NCBI GenBank assembly: GCA_010692635.1
Contig: JAAHGL010000027.1
Coordinates: 1 to 64,000, forward strand
From: Symploca sp. SIO2C1
Lineage (GTDB): Bacteria; Cyanobacteriota; Cyanobacteriia; Cyanobacteriales; Coleofasciculaceae
Length of the DNA: 64,000 bases
Direction of reading: 5' to 3'
Below are positions 32,271 through 40,989 of this stretch, in pieces. Each line of letters starts with the position of its first letter. The stretch's first letter is position 1. A model generated the notes under the pieces. That model was not told the DNA's origin, searched no databases, and saw only the letters and a list, made by a program, of their open reading frames with translations. Made by a program: the position numbers and the translations under genes.

Positions 32271-33305
32271 TTAGATAGTTCTAACTCCAACTGGAACTGT
32301 TATTGTCTTGTGCGAGCGCGTCATCTTAACTAAGCTGCGATAAGCTCGATTCATAACTTTTGCACTATCACCATTAAACATAGATAGCACCTGGCTAGTA
32401 CTCGAACTTTTAGTTGTTAAATGGGTACGGTAAGCAGTGACGGATTGAAGCAATCCGTAAGCAGTTCTGTAGGCAGCTAGGGTGCTAGTCCCCAGCTCTA
32501 CTCCCTGCTCTCGCATCTCATCATCGAAGTACCCCAAGAACAAATTCAGGCAAGTCTGAACTATCCTTGGTTGATTCTTGAGTTCCTTACCAGGGAATCC
32601 AAAGTCCTTGATTAGGATGACTAGCGCTTCCTCCGGAGTTATTGGAGTTTCAGCTAGCTTGGTTAGGTTTTGGTTATACTCGTTTAAGGCTTGCATCATA
32701 GAATTGAGAACCTCTATGATGCGATCGCGATCATCTATCTGTGACTGGATATGGCTAATTAGGCGGCTAGTCTCCTTAACTGTCAGGGTCATGCCGTTAG
32801 TGCAGATTTGACGACAAGTTAACAGATATCCTCCAGCTCCATAACCATAAGTGTGGTGGTTGAAGAACACAACCCGACTGTTGATAACTTCATCAGGACT
32901 AAGATGAAATACTCCTCCTTGTTCTTCTGGTATTTGAGCTGAAACAAACGCCATGTTTTGAGCAAGGTGGGAACGACTGTTTGGTTTCCTGGAAATAAAA
33001 CCAGCCCAATCAGGAGTTAAGTTTGACTGGTGACAAAATGTAAAAAAATCCTTGATTAATTGCCTGTTCTGATAAGGTTTCCATCCCTTTCCAATCACAG
33101 TCAACAGCTTACTATTATCACTGCGATAAGCTGCTAGGGTTCCAAATTTTCCACTGTCTTGCAAACCCAATGGCGCTTCATATTGGAATGTCGTTGTGTT
33201 AACATCCCAGTTTAGTCCTGATGCCACCAAAACGTCTCTGACACTCATCCCAGGTTCAATGGCAGCACCAACACCTTTGAACAGTTTGGTTTCTTCGGTA
33301 AGCAT
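32271..33305 (-). CDS. DUF932 phage/plasmid-like protein
   Basis: 344 residues. It matches the DUF932 (TIGR03299-like) family: QYEAPLGLQDSGKFGTLAAYRSDNSKLL, VIGKGWKPYQNRQLIKDFFTFCHQSNL, and the conserved NHHTYGYGAGGYLLTCRQICTNGM block around 148-172, then a helical C-terminal half. Family function is not known, but it is a common early gene of cyanobacterial and other phages and plasmids. It ends next to compound repeat C. Confidence 0.88.
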   Translation of the reverse strand: MLTEETKLFKGVGAAIEPGMSVRDVLVASGLNWDVNTTTFQYEAPLGLQDSGKFGTLAAYRSDNSKLLTVIGKGWKPYQNRQLIKDFFTFCHQSNLTPDWAGFISRKPNSRSHLAQNMAFVSAQIPEEQGGVFHLSPDEVINSRVVFFNHHTYGYGAGGYLLTCRQICTNGMTLTVKETSRLISHIQSQIDDRDRIIEVLNSMMQALNEYNQNLTKLAETPITPEEALVILIKDFGFPGKELKNQPRIVQTCLNLFLGYFDDEMREQGVELGTSTLAAYRTAYGLLQSVTAYRTHLTTKSSSTSQVLSMFNGDSAKVMNRAYRSLVKMTRSHKTITVPVGVRTI

Positions 33306-33329
33306 GACAAAAAGACAACTTAAATTTAC

Positions 33330-35198
33330 TCAAAAATCAGCAAAAGGATTATGAAGCAGACCCTTTAATGTGATCGCGATCGCATATATTTGAGCTTCGT
33401 CTTCACTAACCAAGGAATCGATTGTCTTTCCGTCTGCCTCAGCAATCCACAAGTCGTCTTCTTGCCTAACAGTCATTTTGATATCGCCAAAAACAGCCTT
33501 GCCATTTTTCCAGTTGATTTGGCGTATTGCATCAATTGGATTGACATATTGATTGAGAAAATAACTCGCATCATGGTATACCCCACCGTACACTGAGAAA
33601 ATTTCCTCAAAGTGACGCTTTTTCTGCTCGTCCCCGTAGAGAAGGAACACAGAATTGATACGAGAGGAGGAAGCAACAACATTAGGATTCTCTTCTAGTA
33701 GCAAGTCTCCTGGAACAAACTCTATCCTTCCCCTCCATATGCAAATCGACATTTCGTGTTTTTCTATCACGTCCTGCGTTCGCTTATTGAACAATACCCC
33801 CGATTCACATAGATAAATTCCTGTTTTAGTGTGTCCACTCGTAATCTCCCTTGATGCTTCCTGGAGACACTTGGTTTGATCGGAATACAAAATGTTGGCA
33901 AATACGCTACCTTCCCAGTGATTTTTCTTAAGGAAGGCATCGTCAACTATGGTGTAATGCTTCTTAGCAGGAATTCGTTTACCCAGATCTGCAAATACAT
34001 CTAGGTCAATTTCACCTAATACCTCAATAACCAGATTAACTACCTCTTTGGGAGTGTACCAATTGTCAGAGGCTTTGTCCCCTAGTTCCCTTTGAGTTTT
34101 AATTTGTGCTAAGTGAACTAGTTCTGATTCTTCTAGTTCTTCTGTTACTTCAGAATTGTTTTCTTCTGTTACCTCAGAATTATCTGTTGAGGCAGTTGAA
34201 GGTGTAGAAGACTTAGTTGAAGACTTTTTCGTCTTATCCTTTTTTTTCGCCTTCTCTAATTCCCTCAATCGTTCTGCTTTCAGCTCTTGGTAAGCTCTCT
34301 CAACACTTACCTTTTTGCGAATAACTCCGTCTTCATCATATAGTTTATCAATGACAGCTTCTCTGTCCTCTAAGGGAACACCTTCAATATCCAAAGCTGT
34401 CTTACTAGAAGCATCTTCTAGCAACCTGGCCCACTTACGAGCTAGTTCGGGATGGGATTCCTTAACTTTCTGAATCGCTTCTAGAGCGCCGAAACCAGAT
34501 CTTAGGGATTTTGCACCAACTCCTAGCCGATTAGCGACAGTATCGATGGAGCGCCTCCTCTTGTCTAGTTTCACCCCCGCCTGCATCCGTTTCTTGGCTA
34601 GTTGTGCCTCGATTTGCACTGCTAATTGTGCTTCAATCAGCAGTTGAATGCGACTCTTAGCTCGATAGCTATTTCTGAGTTTTAAGGCTTGTAGGCGCTC
34701 TAGCTCATCTTCAAAGCGACGAATTTCAATCGGAATCCTGGGAAACTTCTTTTCCTGCTCTGATTGGGAATTCAAGATTTCTACTGCTGCATGGCGTGAG
34801 TTGCCGTCAATGATAATTCCCCATTGATCTACCGTTAAAGGAAGCAACTCCGGTTGCTCAACGCCCAGTTCCTCAACTAGTCGATCAATGTTGGAACTGT
34901 TGTTGACATAGATCAGCTCGTTATATGGGAGCCGAATCAGGAAATCTGGATCAACTTGCGCTAACCCTTCTTCCTCAAAGATTCGAGTGTAGCGGTTGTA
35001 GGCAATAGTTGCCATGTTCTTTGCCTTGTCAAAAGATTTTACGCAACCTCCTGACCAAACAATTTGCCCGTTATCCCACAAGGAAGGAAAGCAAAAGCCT
35101 TCTTCCTTTTCAACTTTAATTTCAGCGTCCCCGATCGCCTTGTAGTAACCTATTTCTGTTACCTTGGGCTTCTCAAGAACTGTACCTTTTTCTGCCAT
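33330..35198 (-). CDS. ParB-like protein with degenerate Dam-like methyltransferase domain
   Basis: 622 residues from ATG at 35198, which has AAGGAAAG as ribosome site; the longer frame from 35237 starts in a leader. N-terminal ParB-like nuclease domain: DQWGIIIDGNSRHAAVEIL, IRRFEDELERLQALKLRNSYRA, and helical middle with a KDKTKKSS linker. Residues about 385-560 resemble phage N6-adenine methyltransferases (WYTPKEVVNLVIEVLGEIDLDVFAD, WEGSVFANILYSDQ), but the catalytic NPPY is NILY, so methyl transfer is doubtful. Probably a regulator or partition-like protein. Confidence 0.8.
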   Translation of the reverse strand: MAEKGTVLEKPKVTEIGYYKAIGDAEIKVEKEEGFCFPSLWDNGQIVWSGGCVKSFDKAKNMATIAYNRYTRIFEEEGLAQVDPDFLIRLPYNELIYVNNSSNIDRLVEELGVEQPELLPLTVDQWGIIIDGNSRHAAVEILNSQSEQEKKFPRIPIEIRRFEDELERLQALKLRNSYRAKSRIQLLIEAQLAVQIEAQLAKKRMQAGVKLDKRRRSIDTVANRLGVGAKSLRSGFGALEAIQKVKESHPELARKWARLLEDASSKTALDIEGVPLEDREAVIDKLYDEDGVIRKKVSVERAYQELKAERLRELEKAKKKDKTKKSSTKSSTPSTASTDNSEVTEENNSEVTEELEESELVHLAQIKTQRELGDKASDNWYTPKEVVNLVIEVLGEIDLDVFADLGKRIPAKKHYTIVDDAFLKKNHWEGSVFANILYSDQTKCLQEASREITSGHTKTGIYLCESGVLFNKRTQDVIEKHEMSICIWRGRIEFVPGDLLLEENPNVVASSSRINSVFLLYGDEQKKRHFEEIFSVYGGVYHDASYFLNQYVNPIDAIRQINWKNGKAVFGDIKMTVRQEDDLWIAEADGKTIDSLVSEDEAQIYAIAITLKGLLHNPFADF

Positions 35199-35259
35199 TT
35201 CTTTCCTTAGCTCTGAATTTCTAAGTTCAAGTCGCATTAAATGCCCATAATAAAAACTT

Positions 35260-35287
35260 CTCCGCGTCCCCGCGTCTCCGCGTCTGG
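35260..35287. repeat. STRR-like (TCTCCGCG)n tract
   Basis: TCTCCGCGTCCCCGCGTCTCCGCGTCTGG in the spacer upstream of the ParB-like gene. The same unit recurs at 39778-39813 and 41503-41540. A cyanobacterial STRR type. Confidence 0.8.
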
Positions 35288-35357
35288 AGCGTCAGTCCTA
35301 ACTATGAGTATTCAAGTAGACATGATATAAATCGTGGTTCTTCACCACCTCAAATGA

Positions 35358-35390
35358 TGAACCCTTGTGACTTGATGGAACAAGGGTTCA
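35358..35390. repeat. Dispersed CCCTTGT/ACAAGGG hairpin, copy 6
   Basis: 11-bp arms TGAACCCTTGT (35358-35368) and ACAAGGGTTCA (35380-35390) around loop GACTTGATGGA. Its end holds the helicase stop codon. Confidence 0.85.
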
Positions 35391-36881
35391 TATCCCCAAT
35401 TCTAGGGACATCTGCTCGTAAACCCAGCCATTTCCAAAATTTCTAGAGTTTGCTAATTTTTGTAAATAAGCCTTGTATTTGCTCTGTTCCTCTGGAGAAG
35501 CATTAACCAATACGGAATTACGCCTCCAGTCAAGAGGAGGAAGGGAGTTAAACTTCTTAGCATAATGCTGGCCAGCCCATTCCGGAGGTTTACCAGTTTG
35601 GTAGGCTGTCTTTAGCAACTTCTGGTAGGCGGCATATTTGATTTTCTCCTCATGGCTTGACCAATATCTGACCATCTGCCCTTCTGGGAGATGCTTGAGG
35701 GCCCCGATAACGTCTAAATCCTTCAAACATAAAGGACATGCGCGATAAAAAGCAAAAATCTCATTGAGACAATGCTTGCAAGTTTTCATCGGAGCACTCC
35801 CTTTTGTACTCACATCTGCTTCATACAAAGAGGACTCATCAATTACTAAGTCTTCAAAACGACCAAAGCGATCGCTTCGAGTCAATCCCACGGCATCCAA
35901 TACAATTGAATCGGTTTTCCCCTTAGCCGTCCTTCCTAACCGACCAAGCATTTGATAATAGAGGGACTTAGAGTTAGTATCCCTAGCAAGAATTCCACAA
36001 CTTACATGGGGGACATCAAACCCTTCTGTTAGCTTTCCAACTGAGCAAAGAATCTTGAGTTTACCTTCTTCAAATTCCTTGTAGATGCGATCGCATTCCT
36101 TGGCAGGCATTCTAGAATGTACAGATGCCGCTGTTACCCCTATGTCTCTAAATGCCTTTGCCAGCTCATTAGAGAAATCAATGCTTGAGCAAAAGGCGAT
36201 TGTTAGTCTGTTTTGAGCTAGTCTTCTCCACTGCTCGACTAGATAATTAATTGTTGCCTGCATTAATTTTCCTTGCGAATTAGGCACATGATAGTAAGAC
36301 ATTGGGCATAGAAACCCATTCTCTATCAGTTCAGCTGGCATAGGAGCAAAAACAGCCTCCTGATAATAATCTCCTAAGCACTGACTCCTGCTTAGTCGCC
36401 AAGGGGTTGCTGTCAGTCCTAATAGGATGCCTTCCGATTCTTTCCTGTTTAAAATTCGCCTACCATCATTAGGTAACTTCGGAAACCTAGCTTCCATTAC
36501 GTCTACAAAGTTAGTCAAATGGCATTCGTCAGCCAGCGTTACATGAGGCTGAAACCATGAAATATTGCGATCACCAGACATGGTTTGAAAGGAAGCGATT
36601 TGAACTTCACAACTCCTATCTTCTTTATAACGACCAGCAATTACCCCAGTACGAATCCCCAACTTTTTCATTGCTTTTTGGGTTTGAGGTATTAGCCTAT
36701 CCCTGTGAACAACAAACAAAATTCGTTTGTTGTTCCTGACAGCATCTTTAGCTATAAAGGCAGCGATTACAGTTTTACCACTGCCTGTTGGGGCAATAAT
36801 AGCAACCCTATTAGCAAATTCAAGTTTTTTGTAACTTTGTCGAATAACCTTTTGTTGATACGGATATGGCTGTATGTACAT
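35388..36881 (-). CDS. DEAD/DEAH-box SF2 helicase with zinc ribbon
   Basis: 497 residues. Motifs: Q-like start, I APTGSGKT (residues 31-38), II LADECH (near 113-118), III GLTATP, and a C-terminal helicase domain with IAFCSSIDFSNELAKAF, VTAASVHSR, LTEGFDVP and QMLGRLGRT (VI). A Cys-rich ribbon CKHCLNEIFAFYRACPLC follows at about 370-387. It unwinds nucleic acid with ATP and is a common phage replication helicase. Start is at ATG 36881, near a STRR array. The stop lies in a dispersed hairpin. Confidence 0.92.
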   Translation of the reverse strand: MYIQPYPYQQKVIRQSYKKLEFANRVAIIAPTGSGKTVIAAFIAKDAVRNNKRILFVVHRDRLIPQTQKAMKKLGIRTGVIAGRYKEDRSCEVQIASFQTMSGDRNISWFQPHVTLADECHLTNFVDVMEARFPKLPNDGRRILNRKESEGILLGLTATPWRLSRSQCLGDYYQEAVFAPMPAELIENGFLCPMSYYHVPNSQGKLMQATINYLVEQWRRLAQNRLTIAFCSSIDFSNELAKAFRDIGVTAASVHSRMPAKECDRIYKEFEEGKLKILCSVGKLTEGFDVPHVSCGILARDTNSKSLYYQMLGRLGRTAKGKTDSIVLDAVGLTRSDRFGRFEDLVIDESSLYEADVSTKGSAPMKTCKHCLNEIFAFYRACPLCLKDLDVIGALKHLPEGQMVRYWSSHEEKIKYAAYQKLLKTAYQTGKPPEWAGQHYAKKFNSLPPLDWRRNSVLVNASPEEQSKYKAYLQKLANSRNFGNGWVYEQMSLELGI

Positions 36882-36884
36882 GGG

Positions 36885-36968
36885 TAATAAGTAATGAGTA
36901 ATGAGTAATGAGTAATAAGTGATGAGTAATGAGTGATGAGTAATATAAGTGATGAGTGAATATTCATT
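36885..36968. repeat. STRR heptamer array (GAGTAAT)n, left flank
   Basis: Degenerate GAGTAAT/AAGTGAT heptamers between the helicase start and the second four-helix-bundle gene. Reverse complement of the array at 37400-37437. Confidence 0.9.
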
Positions 36969-37012
36969 ACTTGTAGAGTAAAATTGAATTAGTACGTTCT
37001 TGCTTTTTAGTC

Positions 37013-37396
37013 ATGATTAATAAGAACGAAAACCTTAGTATTCAAGAAAGAACAGAAGAATTTGCCATCAGAGTTGTCAAAGCTTATTCTGAGCTAAATA
37101 AAAGGGATTTTGACGATGCTGGCAAAGTCTTGTCAAAACAGTTTTTAAGAAGTGGTACGTCAATTGGAGCAAATTGCTCAGAGGCTAAATACGCACAATC
37201 AACCAAAGATTTTATCAACAAATACTCGGTAGCTTTAAAGGAAGCAAGTGAAACTCTTTATTGGATAAAAATCATGATTAAATCTGAGCTAGTATCACAA
37301 TCTAGATTTCTAAAGATGATTGAAGAAAATGAGAGAATAATTAAAATATTAACGATTTCAATCAATAAGTTGAAACAAAACAGTCAACTTAAGTAA
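37013..37396 (+). CDS. Four-helix-bundle protein (S23/IVP family), second copy
   Basis: 127 residues: QERTEEFAIRVVKAYSELNK, SKQFLRSGTSIGANCSEAKYAQ and VALKEASETLYWIKIMI. The same family as the 4447-4803 gene but clearly diverged, with SGTSIGAN conserved. It is on the plus strand among minus-strand genes and is closed in by inverted GAGTAAT/ATTACTC arrays. Function is unknown. The independent second case with the same flank plan argues against chance. Confidence 0.88.
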   Translation: MINKNENLSIQERTEEFAIRVVKAYSELNKRDFDDAGKVLSKQFLRSGTSIGANCSEAKYAQSTKDFINKYSVALKEASETLYWIKIMIKSELVSQSRFLKMIEENERIIKILTISINKLKQNSQLK

Positions 37397-37399
37397 AAA

Positions 37400-37437
37400 C
37401 TCATTACTCATTACTCATTACTCATTACTCATTACTC
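37400..37437. repeat. STRR heptamer array (ATTACTC)n, right flank
   Basis: Five copies of ATTACTC just after the stop codon of the second four-helix-bundle gene. Complementary to the left array. It runs into AAAAAAAGAGCT, resembling the compound repeat. Confidence 0.9.
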
Positions 37438-37808
37438 AAAAAAAGAGCTAGCAAGAAGCTAAGCATAAGGGATGTCATGAAGGCTCTAATCAACACTGGA
37501 GTGCAACACCATAGGTGGGCTATTTTTTGTGGAGTATTAGGATATTGTTTCTGTTGTTTTGGTCGCCTAAATCCACTCAATACACCATGAATTATGAAGC
37601 TATGGGCAAAGGGACTAAGAACTATCACATCACGCCATAGCTTCTCATTTCCTAAGTTTCGATAATTCATATGATGGCAGTTATATCGGCTACCTCTACC
37701 ACACTTAACCCAAGGAAACATGGAACAGCGATGGTGAGAGCGCCGGAGAAAGTCCTTATGTTTTGACCGCCACTCAGAAGAGGTTATATACTCAGAATAG
37801 TTACTCAT
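37425..37808 (-). CDS. HNH-like protein with C-terminal membrane segment
   Basis: 127 residues. EWRSKHKDFLRRSHHRCSMFPWVKC, then YNCHHMNYRNLGNEKLWRDVIVLSPFAHS resembles an HNH nuclease (Cys-x-x-Cys-like, HH, N, and a final H), but the second Cys pair is missing (LSPFAHS in place of LCxxCH). The end, LIRAFMTSLMLSFLLALFL, is a transmembrane segment. The stop codon and last residues SNE come from the STRR array. It overlaps the coiled-coil gene start by 1 bp. It may be an inactive or membrane-tethered nuclease; the call is tentative. Confidence 0.55.
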   Translation of the reverse strand: MSNYSEYITSSEWRSKHKDFLRRSHHRCSMFPWVKCGRGSRYNCHHMNYRNLGNEKLWRDVIVLSPFAHSFIIHGVLSGFRRPKQQKQYPNTPQKIAHLWCCTPVLIRAFMTSLMLSFLLALFLSNE

Positions 37809-39502
37809 TAATTTCCTCTTTTCCTCCTGGGCAATTGAAGTAAGTCCATAATTCGATGTAACCGCTGTCGAAGTGATTCTCCCTGGAGCGATCGCTCATC
37901 AGTTCCCCCGCCAGGAGTTACACCATAGACTTCTATTAACAAATCATTCTGACGGGTCATATTGGGTTGATTAATGGAAGCTTCGCGCCACTTGTAAGCC
38001 CACTCAATCCACTGCATTTCCACAGGGTCTATAACTAAAGATGTTGGTTCAATTTTCTTGTTAGGAGGTCTAAAGGCTAGCATTGCTTCTATATGAGCCT
38101 CTTCTGAACGTTGCTGGTTAATTTCTTTGCCCATTTCTTTCCCAAAGACTTGCACAGCCAATTGCTCAATTTCGGTTTCAGGTTCATCATCTATTGGTGA
38201 ACTGCCGAACTTGTAAGCTTGAGATGAGTGAGGATTGATAGGCAATCGTCCACCATAATGATGGGGACGTGGAGTTAGTCGAATTTCATAACCTAGTGGA
38301 GTAACATCCCATGTAGGAACAAGCAATAAATCAAATTCCTGGATTAGGGTATTAAAGTAAGACTCTAAAGACTTCTCCACTCCTTTGTCTTGTTGCCAAG
38401 GAAGGACGCAAACTACTATCGTTCCGTCTGGTGCTGGACGTACAGAAACAAAGTCCAGCATGATACCATGTTGCTCGTAGAAGTTAATCAACCTCCATGC
38501 GATAGTTGAATACTGATCAGTTTCTTTAGGTTTTTTAGGCTTCTTAGTTGCTTGTAGTCGCTCATACATCAACCTCAATTGAGTTTTCAGTTCAGTCTCA
38601 CGCTGTGAGAGTTTCTCTATCTTGGTAAGCAAGGGAGCAACTTCCTGCTTAACCTTCTGCTTGGCTTCAGATGCGATCGCTTGCTGTGCCTGAATAACTT
38701 GTAGGTTAGCCTGTTCTTCACAGGCATCATAATATTCCTGCTTTTCTTTCTCTACTTCTGCACGACATTGCCTCATTAACTCTTGCTGTAACTGGGTAAG
38801 TTGGGATTCCCATGCCTGCTTTTCTAGTTCAATTTGAGATTTGATTGCATCAGCTTCTAATTGAGCTTGTTTTTTAGTAAATTCCCCTTCTAATTTGCCT
38901 TCTCTGGTGGCAAATTCTTTAATTTGTTCCCATTCTTTAGTTGCAGATTCAATTTGTTCCCATTCCCTATTGGCAGCTGCTAAAGACTCTTCTGTTTCTG
39001 CCTTAATAGCTTTAGCTTCAGCTAGAATCTTGTCCCGCTCATCACTAATTCGCTGCTCTTCCTCGGCAAGGATTTTCAGCGCTTGATTATGTTCACCCTG
39101 CTTGTCTGCAATTAACTTTTCACCCAGCTCTCTAGCCTCATCCAGGATGGCTTGAGCTTGCTTTTGAGCCTCCTTAATAACAGCTTCCTTTTCTGTTTGA
39201 GCTTCTTTTTCAAGTCTTTCTGCTGTCCTAAATCTCTCCTCAGCTTTCAATAAATTGTTTGCCACCTGCTGTTCAGAGTCCAGTAAGAGTTGCTGCGATC
39301 GCGTTAATTCTCCTTCCATCTCCCGGCTTCTATCTTGCAGCTTTTCGAGCTTCCCTTCCTCTGTAGCAACTGAGGTATAATACTTGGCTGATAGAGCTAG
39401 GTTTGGGATGGCGATCGCTGCTGCTATAACTGTCTTCACTTTCCAATTCATTGGAGTTAGCAGCATTGCAATTCCGAAAGAAGTGAATAGCAATTGTCGC
39501 AT
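37808..39502 (-). CDS. Membrane-anchored coiled-coil protein
   Basis: 564 residues from the ATG at 39502, because GGAGG lies 5 bp upstream; a longer frame to 39589 is not favoured. After an N-terminal hydrophobic pair (LLFTSFGIAMLLTPM, TVIAAAIAIPNLALSA) there is a coiled coil of about 260 residues (LEKLQDRSREMEGELTRSQQ and on). The C-terminal third is a globular part of unknown family, with SFYSTIAWRLINFYEQHGIM and DFVSVRPAPDGTIVVCV. It is translationally coupled with the 53-residue two-TM protein upstream. Phage function could be membrane scaffolding for replication. Confidence 0.7.
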   Translation of the reverse strand: MRQLLFTSFGIAMLLTPMNWKVKTVIAAAIAIPNLALSAKYYTSVATEEGKLEKLQDRSREMEGELTRSQQLLLDSEQQVANNLLKAEERFRTAERLEKEAQTEKEAVIKEAQKQAQAILDEARELGEKLIADKQGEHNQALKILAEEEQRISDERDKILAEAKAIKAETEESLAAANREWEQIESATKEWEQIKEFATREGKLEGEFTKKQAQLEADAIKSQIELEKQAWESQLTQLQQELMRQCRAEVEKEKQEYYDACEEQANLQVIQAQQAIASEAKQKVKQEVAPLLTKIEKLSQRETELKTQLRLMYERLQATKKPKKPKETDQYSTIAWRLINFYEQHGIMLDFVSVRPAPDGTIVVCVLPWQQDKGVEKSLESYFNTLIQEFDLLLVPTWDVTPLGYEIRLTPRPHHYGGRLPINPHSSQAYKFGSSPIDDEPETEIEQLAVQVFGKEMGKEINQQRSEEAHIEAMLAFRPPNKKIEPTSLVIDPVEMQWIEWAYKWREASINQPNMTRQNDLLIEVYGVTPGGGTDERSLQGESLRQRLHRIMDLLQLPRRKRGN

Positions 39503-39510
39503 CACTCCTC

Positions 39511-39672
39511 CTACCTGGCTAAGAGGAAAACTACGCCTAAGATAATCAGCCCAACAAAAATAACCGAGCCTATTGGGGTAACGCTCCATAAGGCAGCTGC
39601 TGTGCCTGCGATCGCAAAAACTGTCAGTACTGCTGTGCCGTAAATGTTAGCCCAGAATAATCTGTAGTCCAT
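39511..39672 (-). CDS. 53-aa two-TM membrane protein
   Basis: MDYRLFWANIYGTAVLTVFA start, then AIAGTAAALWSV (first TM helix) and SVIFVGLIILGVVFLLAR (second TM), with charged ends. Frame from ATG 39672 to TAG 39511-39513; the TAG overlaps the ribosome site for the next gene. Two short TM helices in under 60 residues also fit a holin or a membrane partner of the coiled-coil protein. No lysis enzyme is near, so a partner role is preferred. Confidence 0.6.
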   Translation of the reverse strand: MDYRLFWANIYGTAVLTVFAIAGTAAALWSVTPIGSVIFVGLIILGVVFLLAR

Positions 39673-39777
39673 AATTGAAACTAATTCTTACAACATGATT
39701 GGTTGTTGGGGAGGCTGATATCCTCCCCTTTCCTGTTACTCAATCAGAGGTGAACAAAATTTTCGTGAGATTTCCAT

Positions 39778-39813
39778 TCTCCGCGTCTCCGCGTCTCCGC
39801 GTCTCCGTGTCTG
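39778..39813. repeat. STRR-like (GTCTCCGC)n tract
   Basis: Copies of CCGCGTCTCC in tandem, same unit as at 35260-35287 and 41503-41540. Confidence 0.8.
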
Positions 39814-39821
39814 CTCACCCC

Positions 39822-40415
39822 TCAGCTGCCAACCTCGGTATAGTCAGCGTCGATTGTTCCCAGGTAGCCACCAGCTTTTTCTGCTTTAACTCCCCATTTT
39901 TTGGCACGGGCTTTAAGATCAGTTAAGCGATGTCCACGAATTTCCTTGTTGAGCACGTTGGCTTGTTGTTGGAACTCAACCTGATCCTCTACATCTGCCA
40001 ACTTCAGGGTTGCTAGCTCGAACTTCTTAACTCCAGTTGCAATCTCAACTTGGTTAGTGGCTTGTTTGATTCCCAGCTTGGTTACTTCTTGCTCAAGAAC
40101 TGCAACCTCCAGGTTGTCTTTGAGCCTTACCAAGCTAGCTGAACGTTGAGCTGCTTCCTTGGGGGTTAGTTTGTTCAGTCCAGGGTTTTGCAGTAGAGCG
40201 TCTGGGGAAACATCAGGCAGCGTGGTTGGTACATCTAGTAGTGCGTAAGCGCTAGCACCTAATTGATTATCCCGACCTACTGTCAGCTGTTCACCCTGTT
40301 GCTCAACGACTGGCTGTTCAGCTACTGGTGTCTGAACTGTCGATGTTTTAGCAGCAGCTTTTTCAGCTTCAGCCTGAGTTCTGGTCATGAACCGTCCTTT
40401 AGCGTCTCGTGGCAT
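39822..40415 (-). CDS. Hypothetical protein, 197 aa
   Basis: 197 residues. Basic N-terminus (MPRDAKGRFMTRTQAEAEKAAAK), glutamine- and valine-rich linker (VEQQGEQLTVG), and a helical C-terminal half (LEVAVLEQEVTKLGIKQATNQVEIATGVKKFELATLKL) that may be a coiled coil. No family recognised. It lies next to a 574-bp spacer rich in TTGAACT motifs. Confidence 0.6.
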   Translation of the reverse strand: MPRDAKGRFMTRTQAEAEKAAAKTSTVQTPVAEQPVVEQQGEQLTVGRDNQLGASAYALLDVPTTLPDVSPDALLQNPGLNKLTPKEAAQRSASLVRLKDNLEVAVLEQEVTKLGIKQATNQVEIATGVKKFELATLKLADVEDQVEFQQQANVLNKEIRGHRLTDLKARAKKWGVKAEKAGGYLGTIDADYTEVGS

Positions 40416-40989
40416 AATCTATCCCTTATTGTTTAATTGGTGTGTTTGGTTCGAGATCCCCGGTTTTCAGCCTTGCCGTCCACGATCTCGCAGCTGACCC
40501 GCTGTTTCAGAGGGAATAAGGGGAATGGGAAGTACAAGAACCAGGAAAACGTACTACAATTGTCTTTTTTGCACTTCATCTTGAAGTAAATTGAGTTCAA
40601 TCAAGTTCAAACGTCACCTGAAACCCTTGTTATGTTGTTGTCTTGAACTGAACCTAATTTTTTTTGGTTCTTTGAACTCGTTTAGTTGAAATCGCTAAAA
40701 CCTATATCAAACAAGATTTTTGCTAGCTAAAATTCAAGTTGAAAGGTTTGAACTCAAACTAAACAAGTTCAGTGTTACATTGTAGTATTTTGAAACATTT
40801 TACTTTTTCCCGCCTTTTTTCCTGCCTCTTTCTTGCTCTGATCATCTTCGTTGGTTGAAGCAAAGGAAACGCATACACGGCAAAGGTTAAAGTGTATTTT
40901 CTTTTTTGCCTGAGCTTTCGTCCACTATTACCGTTTTCCCTTGTCTCAGAGAACAGAACTCGGAAACTTGGTAGACACTTTCATTGCCA
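40416..40989. promoter_or_regulatory. 574-bp spacer with cluster of AGTTCAA/TTGAACT sites
   Basis: No gene visible. The motif AGTTCAA or its complement (with variants AGTTGAA, AGTTCAG) occurs at about 40594, 40604, 40643, 40672, 40738, 40748 and 40766, seven sites within 180 bp in both orientations. Such density in AT-rich DNA suggests a protein-binding array, either an operator or iterons of a replication origin. CGAGATC (about 40452) and GATCTCG (about 40485) form an inverted repeat. Confidence 0.55.

Noticed and set aside
36885-37437. CRISPR array reading of the tandem repeats
   Set aside because: Units are contiguous 7-mers without spacers, and no cas genes are near.
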